A stretch of 64,000 nucleotides of DNA from Maritalea sp049801075 (GTDB lineage Bacteria > Pseudomonadota > Alphaproteobacteria > Rhizobiales > Devosiaceae): the NCBI RefSeq assembly GCF_049801075.1, contig NZ_JBNAGG010000001.1:682001-746000 (forward strand), given 5' to 3'. The notes under the pieces were generated by a model. That model made no database searches, was not told where the DNA came from, and saw only the letters and a list, made by a program, of their open reading frames with translations. Positions within the stretch are counted from its first letter, which is position 1. The number at the start of each line of letters is the position of its first letter. Below, piece by piece: positions 58,617 to 64,000 of this stretch. The position numbers were made by a program, and so were the translations under genes.

Positions 58617-59778
58617 GCCGGATGAAAGCAAGGAACGCCTTGCCAAAAAACCTGGCGATGTGCTTTCCCAGTGGTGGACCCTTGGAGTCCTATTAAGAGA
58701 CAAACGTCGCGCGGCATCGCACGACGCTGTTTATTGGGTAATTATAAATTCACGTGATAAAAACACCGGAATTTGTCGCGCCAGCATGAGATTTATTGAG
58801 CACGCCTTGAACGGTTCAATTTCATCCCGCGAGACCATCAAGAAAGCGGTGCACGATCTCACAGAATGGGGCTACGTTAAGCCACTCCCCCGCAGGCGAC
58901 GCAATGAAGCAACAAAGTTTGAAATTCCTTGGGTAATTTCGTCCCGTGGTCTAATCCACCAGACCACAGAAACCCGTGGTCTGGTAGAGCAGAACGCTGG
59001 TGGTCTAAAGCAGCAGAACGCTGGCGGTCTAGTCGAGCAGAACGAATCCTACCAACATCCCGACGGATCAACCGGCGGAGATGTAGGTAATGTATCCCCA
59101 CCCGCTGCGGCGGATGGCCTTTCGGCCACCGCGCGCGGTGAGGGTTGTGATGATGCGTTCGACGCTTATGGTAATTTCGGAACCTTCCACCTTGCATTGA
59201 AAGAGTGGGTAAAGATTGACTTTGATCGATACCCGGCGGCGCACATTTTTGAGCGCGCCGAGTCTTGGAATGCAAGCGCAAAACCAGGCCAGCCCCGCAT
59301 GCCTTTTGAAAAATGGCTTGCACAGAAGAGGTATGCGGAAGCTGACCGGTCAGTTGGCGTGAAACCAAAAGCAAAAAAATCAAAAACCACCCCGCCAAAA
59401 CAGGCCAGCAAACCACCCAGCCCGGCGAACGATAACGAGCCGGCTAAGAAACTTGTCGCGATTGAGGGCAAGATTATTAGCGACGAAGAATATACCAAGT
59501 GGATCAAACTAAGAGTCGCTGAACCGGGGCGCCTGGCGGATGCATCAAAACCAGATCGTTGGTTGGAAATTTGCTACGAAAGCGCGGACGCAGGCCAGCA
59601 GGAACAAGGGCAAAAAGAACTAGATTCGCTGTGCAGCGCAATTGGTTTGGATCAGATTGAAGACACCGACGAGCTTTTGGACAAACCCTTCATGTTCGTC
59701 GATGATCGAGTAAGTGAAACCTACGAATTTTGGGCTGCTGAAAGCGAAGACAAAAACGCAGTTTCACAAATTTCTTGA
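58606..59778 (+). CDS. Putative replication initiator with N-terminal HTH and internal repeats
   Basis: A roughly 390-residue protein. The first 110 residues form an HTH domain like phage replication proteins: GICRASMRFIEHALNGSISSRETIKKAVHDLTEWGYVKPLP. Residues of about 115-150 are short repeats (RGLIHQ, RGLVEQNAG, GLKQQNAG, GLVEQNE) encoded by 24-bp DNA repeats. A low-complexity linker (KPKAKKSKTTPPKQASKPPSPANDN) joins a C-terminal acidic domain. GGAG stands before the ATG at 58606. By analogy with lambda O, the repeats may be the replication origin inside the initiator gene. This is inference. Confidence 0.55.
   Translation: MQHEPDESKERLAKKPGDVLSQWWTLGVLLRDKRRAASHDAVYWVIINSRDKNTGICRASMRFIEHALNGSISSRETIKKAVHDLTEWGYVKPLPRRRRNEATKFEIPWVISSRGLIHQTTETRGLVEQNAGGLKQQNAGGLVEQNESYQHPDGSTGGDVGNVSPPAAADGLSATARGEGCDDAFDAYGNFGTFHLALKEWVKIDFDRYPAAHIFERAESWNASAKPGQPRMPFEKWLAQKRYAEADRSVGVKPKAKKSKTTPPKQASKPPSPANDNEPAKKLVAIEGKIISDEEYTKWIKLRVAEPGRLADASKPDRWLEICYESADAGQQEQGQKELDSLCSAIGLDQIEDTDELLDKPFMFVDDRVSETYEFWAAESEDKNAVSQIS
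58978..59049 (+). repeat. Three tandem 24-bp repeats inside the putative initiator gene
   Basis: Units at 58978-59001, 59002-59025 and 59026-59049 share GGTCT-N7-GCAGAACGCTGGY-like sequence (last unit diverges in its final five bases). A weaker partial copy begins near 58948. In-frame, each unit encodes GLxxQNAG. They could be iterons for initiator binding. Confidence 0.6.
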
Positions 59779-59802
59779 CATGTCAACAAAAATGTGTATG
59801 AT
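59775..59802 (+). promoter_or_regulatory. Consensus-like promoter with a palindrome over the -35 box
   Basis: TTGACA (59775-59780), 16 bases, TATGAT (59797-59802). The -35 box is part of TTGACATGTCAA (59775-59786), a perfect 12-bp palindrome, so a repressor could block it. It starts at the end of the initiator gene and would drive the gene at 59900. Confidence 0.6.
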
Positions 59803-59846
59803 TTTTTGAAATTGGGAAAATTTCTGAAATCGATAGTTGAGTCGAT

Positions 59847-59873
59847 CGGCGCTTCTTGCGCCGGGCTCTTTTT
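59847..59873 (+). terminator. Terminator-like hairpin in the leader of the gene at 59900
   Basis: CGGCGC (59847-59852) pairs with GCGCCG (59858-59863), followed by GGCTC and five T. It lies between the promoter at 59775 and the ATG at 59900, so it may act as an attenuator or end the upstream transcript. Confidence 0.45.
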
Positions 59874-59899
59874 GATGCGCGCGAGGGATACGTGCGCAA

Positions 59900-60976
59900 A
59901 TGGGGACAATAGAATTGAACCAAAAACAGGAAACAGCGGCACCAGTTGCCGCGAATGACAACCACCAGGTGAGCAAAGAAGTTTTGGCGCATCGTCAAGC
60001 TATGGCCGAACGGAAACAACGTGAGGCCAGCAGAATTGCACTTAACGTGTCTGATGCTGTTATCAAACGAGAACGAGCCAGAAAAAGATTTAGCGCGCCA
60101 TATTCGGATGATGAACTGCCGACCACGATTCCACCCGAGAAGGAAAAAGCACGCCAGTTGCTTGCAGAATTATGCGCAGGCGTGCCGGTAACTATTTGTC
60201 CCGCCCAAAAGCCCGTAGATCGTCAGTCTGAATTTAGATTTGGCCGTGCAGCCAATAATAATCAAGAACCGAAATCGTGGCCGCTGGCGAAAATGTTGCG
60301 GCAGCTAATGTCGCAAGATGACAACCCTTGGACGTTGGATCAGGTTACAGCCGCAATCGAAATTTGCGAGTTATATCGCGGCATTTGGGCGGTGATGGCT
60401 GCAGATCCGTTAGCTGGCAAGGATGCTGACCTTTCGTTTAGTGAAGGCGAGGTTTCAATCGAAACTGAAACCTGCTTGGACGGATACGAAAAAGGCAAGC
60501 CTATCCCAGAAAAAGTCGAGGGCACCGGGGAGCTAACATTTCATGGTGTGCGCCAAGCGGCGAGATCCATCGGAAGTGCTGGCAAAATGACGAAAAACGG
60601 CGATGCAGACAGCGGCGAACGGTATGCAACCACGGCGAAACGCTTTAACGAACGCACACTTATCGCACAGATAGATTTGCGAGGGCCTTGGCGCCGCCTG
60701 CAGGCTGCAATCAGGCCAATTCGCTGGGCCTTCGAGATGGCATGCCTCGATAGTGCAACGATGACTGAAATTGGCGAAGCGCGTGGATATACGGATAAGC
60801 GCGCCAGCGCGGTGGGCAAAGCCTTGGTGCTGGAAGCCATAGCAGAATTACAAGTTGAATGGCTGGCAATCCACAAAGAACAACGTGCTGCAGAGCTTAA
60901 TGCTGAATCCGCACTTGAAGCATATCGGGCCGATCTCACATCAAGACATGACCAATATATGGGCCGCGCCGCTTAG
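59900..60976 (+). CDS. Uncharacterised element protein with possible C-terminal HTH
   Basis: A 358-residue protein that I do not recognise. The N-terminus is polar and charged (KEVLAHRQAMAERKQREASRIAL), and the middle has DNPWTLDQVTAAIEICELYRGIWAVMAADPL. Near the end, TMTEIGEARGYTDKRASAVGKALVLEAI has a helix-turn-helix-like rhythm, so it may bind DNA. It lacks a strong ribosome site (GAGGGA 11 bases upstream). It lies after a repressible-looking promoter and before the tape-measure gene, where satellites often have regulators or helper-interference genes. Confidence 0.6.
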   Translation: MGTIELNQKQETAAPVAANDNHQVSKEVLAHRQAMAERKQREASRIALNVSDAVIKRERARKRFSAPYSDDELPTTIPPEKEKARQLLAELCAGVPVTICPAQKPVDRQSEFRFGRAANNNQEPKSWPLAKMLRQLMSQDDNPWTLDQVTAAIEICELYRGIWAVMAADPLAGKDADLSFSEGEVSIETETCLDGYEKGKPIPEKVEGTGELTFHGVRQAARSIGSAGKMTKNGDADSGERYATTAKRFNERTLIAQIDLRGPWRRLQAAIRPIRWAFEMACLDSATMTEIGEARGYTDKRASAVGKALVLEAIAELQVEWLAIHKEQRAAELNAESALEAYRADLTSRHDQYMGRAA

Positions 60977-61032
60977 GGTGCACCCTATTTCCGCTCCCAC
61001 CGTAATGGGTGAGGAGAAGTTTTAAAACTCAA

Positions 61033-61057
61033 CCCCGTCTTTTAGGCGGGGTTTTTT
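61033..61057 (+). terminator. Rho-independent terminator abutting the tape-measure gene
   Basis: CCCCGTC (61033-61039) pairs with GGCGGGG (61045-61051), one G-T pair, 5-base loop, followed by TTTTTT (61052-61057). It ends 16 bp before the tape-measure ATG at 61074, which leaves no room for a promoter in between. Confidence 0.75.
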
Positions 61058-61073
61058 CATGGGGAAAGACAAC

Positions 61074-62873
61074 ATGAGCGCCGTAATCGGAAGTTTGAGA
61101 GTCAACCTGGGACTTGATTCCGCACAATTTCAAAAGAGCTTGGGCAAAAGCATGGCCGGGATGCAAAAGTTTGCCAAAGTTGCGGCAGCTGGATTTGCAG
61201 CAGCTTCAGCCGCCGGCGCTGGTGCGTTTGCTGCGATTAGCAATCGAGCGCAAGAAGCGGATAAGCAATTCAAGGCCAGCCAAACGCTTGGCGTTCCAAT
61301 TCAACAATTGGGCCGATTGGCACATGCCGCCGAAATGTCTGGCTCCTCATTTGATGAGGTGGGTAAGGCAGCCCAACGCGCCAGCCGTGCTGTTAATGAC
61401 AGCATGAACGGCGTTTCAAATGCCGGCACAAAAGCGTTTGAACAGTTAGGCATCGGCCTAAAAACCATTGATGGCGAGGCGCGCGGCGTCGAGGATATTC
61501 TTGGCGATGTGGCCGAACGATTTGCAAAAATGCCAGATGGCGCAACGAAAACCGCCCTGGCAATCGAAATGTTCGGGCGGTCTGGTGCCAACCTAATCCC
61601 CATGCTGAATCAGGGCCGCGAAGGTCTAAAGGAAATGGGCGATGAGGCCGAACGACTTGGACTTGTGTTTAGTGGCAAGACTGGCCGGGCCTCCGAGATA
61701 TTCAACGATAATATTTCGCGCATGTCCAAGACGTTTACCGGCCTTTGGAATATGGTGCTAGCCAAAGTCATACCGTCGTTTGTATCGCTCACCAATCGAA
61801 TGGTCGCCGCCTCTCAACAAGGCGGTATTCTGGACAAGGCCGTTGACGGTATCAGCGCGGCCATGAATATAATGGCCAAAGGCATTGCGCTGGTGTTCGA
61901 TAATCTTCACCACCTATACGAACTATTTAAAGTGTTTGTGGCGGCGAAAATCGTTGGGTTTATGGTTTCGGCTGCCCGATCGTTTATTTTGTTTGCCAAA
62001 GCTGTACGAACGGCTGGCATTGCATCGGCGCTATTTTCCAAAGTAATTTCTGGCAAGATCACGCTTTTAGTTGGTGTTGCATACGTCACGATGAAGCTAA
62101 CCAACACGTTAGATCAATTTACCGCGACGATGAAAGAACTTGGCGAGCAGGTTGCAAAAGCGTTGCCCGAAAATATCAGAAACGCAATGTCAGACTTGGC
62201 CGGTCCCCTGCAGGCATTTGAAGGTGACATCGTTGACGCCGATCTGGCTGTAACAACGTTTGGCAACAGTGCGATCGACAGTGCCGATGGCGCCGCCAAT
62301 TCATTTGGCACAATTGGCGAAAAGATGAAGACAGCAATCGGCGGAATCAAGGGAATCGCGAGCGACGCTACAAGCGCAATGAGCAAGATGGGTGATATGG
62401 CCAATAGCGCCTTCCGATCAATCGGTAGTTCGCTGCGCGGCTTGATTGACGGTTCAAAGAACTGGCTGGACGTTTTGTCTGACATCATGATGAACCTAGC
62501 TCAAATGGCGTTTTCCAACATTAATTTTGGTGGCGGTTTTGGCGGGATCATCGGTTCACTGTTAGGCGGTTTGTTTTCATTCGACGGCGGCGGCTACACC
62601 GGTGATGGGCCACGCACTGGCGGACTAGACGGCATTGGTGGCCGTTTGGCTCTGGTGCACCCTCAAGAAACGATTATTGACCACACCAAAGGCCAGCGTC
62701 TTGCTGGTGGTGGTAACGTCCAGATCGATCAAACCTTTGTGCTTGACGGCGCCATTGATGGCCAACGCATTCAACAAATGATCCAGCAAGGCACGGCGCA
62801 AAGCGTTGAAACCGTGAAACGCGCTTTACCGGGATGGCAAGTTGAGCAGCAAAAACATGGGGCTATTGCATGA
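61074..62873 (+). CDS. Phage tail tape-measure protein
   Basis: A 599-residue tape-measure-type protein. It starts with GSLRVNLGLDSAQFQKSLGKSMAGMQKFAK, the common TMP N-terminus, then long Ala-rich helices, hydrophobic spans near 280-350 (NIMAKGIALVFDNLHHLYELFKVFVAAKIVGFMV in pieces), and ends with the C-terminal signature FDGGGYTGDGPRTGG and ALVHPQETIIDHTKG. In phages this protein sets tail length and sits inside the tail operon; here no other tail gene adjoins it. ATG 61059 is open, but GGGGAAAG precedes 61074. The length would fit a short siphovirus-type tail. Confidence 0.85.
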   Translation: MSAVIGSLRVNLGLDSAQFQKSLGKSMAGMQKFAKVAAAGFAAASAAGAGAFAAISNRAQEADKQFKASQTLGVPIQQLGRLAHAAEMSGSSFDEVGKAAQRASRAVNDSMNGVSNAGTKAFEQLGIGLKTIDGEARGVEDILGDVAERFAKMPDGATKTALAIEMFGRSGANLIPMLNQGREGLKEMGDEAERLGLVFSGKTGRASEIFNDNISRMSKTFTGLWNMVLAKVIPSFVSLTNRMVAASQQGGILDKAVDGISAAMNIMAKGIALVFDNLHHLYELFKVFVAAKIVGFMVSAARSFILFAKAVRTAGIASALFSKVISGKITLLVGVAYVTMKLTNTLDQFTATMKELGEQVAKALPENIRNAMSDLAGPLQAFEGDIVDADLAVTTFGNSAIDSADGAANSFGTIGEKMKTAIGGIKGIASDATSAMSKMGDMANSAFRSIGSSLRGLIDGSKNWLDVLSDIMMNLAQMAFSNINFGGGFGGIIGSLLGGLFSFDGGGYTGDGPRTGGLDGIGGRLALVHPQETIIDHTKGQRLAGGGNVQIDQTFVLDGAIDGQRIQQMIQQGTAQSVETVKRALPGWQVEQQKHGAIA

Positions 62874-63261
62874 CCATAACGCGTAGCATCTCTCCATTTT
62901 AGTCGCGTATTCCCCGCGCGCTTCGCGGTGCCATTTATCCCAATTGTGGCACCGCACCTATTCCAATACCCTAACATTACGATACCCCCTAGGGGGGGGT
63001 AAAATCTCTACGGCAATGCCAATCACAAGACCGGCGCGGGTATAAAACGCGCACATCTGCAATTGAAAATATGACCCCCTCACCATGTGAACACTAGTTC
63101 GCACTGATTTCTCGTCTTCTTCCCTTCCTCCCCAGGACCAAAGCTTGGCGAGGACAACTGGAACGGCAACAGCCGATTTTTCACAGCCGCTTCGGGCCGC
63201 TGTTGCCGTTCCTTTTTTACTCAGTTTTCACCACTAAAAACCCCAAACAAGGATTTGGAAC
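62874..63261. other. 388-bp non-coding stretch with a CCCCCTAGGGGG palindrome and terminator
   Basis: No gene is supported. It holds the palindrome CCCCCTAGGGGG (62985-62996), a GAAAATATGACCCCCTC stretch, and the terminator at 63160-63218. Such G/C-tract palindromes often occur near the start of phage packaging modules; whether this is a packaging or excision site is not known. Confidence 0.4.
63160..63218 (+). terminator. Strong Rho-independent terminator in the element
   Basis: GGAACGGCAACAGC (63160-63173) pairs perfectly with GCTGTTGCCGTTCC (63199-63212), 14-bp stem with a 25-base loop, then TTTTTT. It separates the tape-measure module from the HTH gene at 63262. Confidence 0.8.
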
Positions 63262-63753
63262 ATGTATTCCCTACAACACGCCGCCTTCGCGGCAGAAATC
63301 GATAAATCGACGCTAAGTCGATGGCTAGATACCGGCATTATAAAAATGCGAGGACCAGACGTGGATTCTGGTTCGTCGGGAATTCCGCGCCAGTTTTCTC
63401 GCCAGCGTATCGTCCAAATCGCTATCGCTAAAGCGCTCGCGAACATTGGCGTAAGCCCTGGCCGAGGCGCCGCAGCCGCGCTCAAATTTACAGAGGAAGA
63501 AAACTGCGAGATTCCTGATACGGGCTGTGCATGGCTCGTCATGGATGACGCCGGGCCACGTCTTGCACGTGTAGACCATGAGCCGAAGCTGGCTGAAGTT
63601 CTTCTTTCGCCCGGTGGCTGGGCACCAATTGCAGCGGTCGCGATCGACCTATCACGCATAGTTCGGCGCGTTGATGCGCGGCTCCAGCAAAAACAATCGA
63701 ACAACTCAAGTTACGGCAACCCAATCATCCAACGAGGATACGAAACCAAATGA
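63262..63753 (+). CDS. MerR-like HTH protein of the element
   Basis: A 163-residue protein. The N-terminus (LQHAAFAAEIDKSTLSRWLDTGIIKM) is a MerR/AlpA-like winged helix, followed by RQFSRQRIVQIAIAKALANIGV, the usual second helix pair. The C-terminal half is unremarkable. Phage DNA-binding regulators and small terminase-like proteins share this start; I cannot decide between them. It overlaps the next gene in ATGA, so the two are coupled. Confidence 0.65.
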   Translation: MYSLQHAAFAAEIDKSTLSRWLDTGIIKMRGPDVDSGSSGIPRQFSRQRIVQIAIAKALANIGVSPGRGAAAALKFTEEENCEIPDTGCAWLVMDDAGPRLARVDHEPKLAEVLLSPGGWAPIAAVAIDLSRIVRRVDARLQQKQSNNSSYGNPIIQRGYETK

Positions 63754-64000
63754 AAATTGAAATTCCATCACTTACCGAAACCCACGAACCGTATCGCGCG
63801 ATTGAAGAAAGACGAACGCAACTAAATGAAAAAGCGCGCCGGCTGCGTTCCGAGATTACTGACCTGACACGCCGCATTCTTCAAAATGATGGCGACGCCA
63901 ATGCTGAAGAGCGGGTTAAAGACATCGCAGCCGGCAATGCGCCGGTTGAAAAGCGTTCACTTCGCATGGAGCAGGAGCAGGCACTGCGTGAACGGCGCGA
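63750..64000 (+). CDS. Coiled-coil element protein (partial, C-terminus off window)
   Basis: The visible 83 residues (MKIEIPSLTETHEPYRAIEE onward) are highly charged and heptad-like (QLNEKARRLRSEITDLTRRIL), consistent with a long coiled coil. The start overlaps the HTH gene stop by four bases. The gene continues past the right edge. A role in packaging or scaffolding would fit its place, but no family was recognised. Confidence 0.6.
   Translation, partial: MKIEIPSLTETHEPYRAIEERRTQLNEKARRLRSEITDLTRRILQNDGDANAEERVKDIAAGNAPVEKRSLRMEQEQALRERR

Noticed and set aside
1..64000. CRISPR arrays and insertion sequences
   Set aside because: No regularly spaced repeats of CRISPR type and no transposase-like frame were found; the only tandem repeats are the three units at 58978-59049.

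Overview
The window looks like chromosomal DNA of an alphaproteobacterium, probably marine or host-associated. The evidence is the density of ABC and TRAP importers for sugars and organic acids, TGA-N9-TCA (RirA-type) iron boxes rather than classical Fur boxes, GTTAT-N3-ATAAC (Zur-type) boxes, and a sigma-54 system placed beside 3-hydroxybutyrate genes. No rRNA, complete tRNA or CRISPR array was seen. Genus cannot be read from the sequence.

Region 1 (1-26.9 kb) is a catabolic island. A regulator with a winged-helix domain fused to a solute-binding fold (2570-4378) is transcribed leftward with an SDR, an M24-family protein and a TPP-dependent dehydrogenase E1-alpha cut by the window edge. It faces a rightward ribose-type ABC importer (4593-9145). 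On the minus strand, 20555 down to 9189 is one probable 12-gene operon. It encodes a MaoC-like hydratase, a solute-binding-like protein with no signal peptide, a CaiB-type CoA-transferase, a MalEFGK-type importer, two enolase-superfamily enzymes, an RraA-type aldolase, an orphan SAF-domain subunit and a lactonase-like amidohydrolase. To its right are a second MaoC gene, a sigma-54 activator, a TRAP transporter behind an excellent -24/-12 promoter, and 3-hydroxybutyrate dehydrogenase.

Region 2 (26.9-41.8 kb) is a leftward operon that reads as ATP-driven lactam opening coupled to the GABA shunt: pxpA, a biotin carrier, biotin carboxylase, pxpB, pxpC, a ribose-type ABC importer with a TorT-like binding protein, gabT, gabD and a type II NADH dehydrogenase. 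A LysR gene is divergent. An EAL-domain phosphodiesterase follows.

Region 3 (41.8-56.2 kb) holds a TetR repressor with a divergent MFS gene broken by an in-frame TAG, then two FecBCD-like metal or metallophore importers. The first (43.8-47.7 kb) lies behind iron-type boxes, and a decayed binding-protein copy lies nearby. The second (50.4-54.5 kb) ends with an MFS gene and shares a divergent region carrying two Zur-type boxes with a COG0523 GTPase.

Region 4 (56.5 kb to the right edge) is an integrated element: tyrosine integrase, AlpA-like regulator, a small SpoVG-like protein, a putative replication initiator with internal 24-bp repeats, an unknown protein, a phage tail tape-measure protein, a MerR-like HTH protein and a cut coiled-coil protein. 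The gene set and order suggest a phage satellite or compact prophage. An 11-bp match to the 3' end of a serine tRNA at 56466 may mark its left junction.
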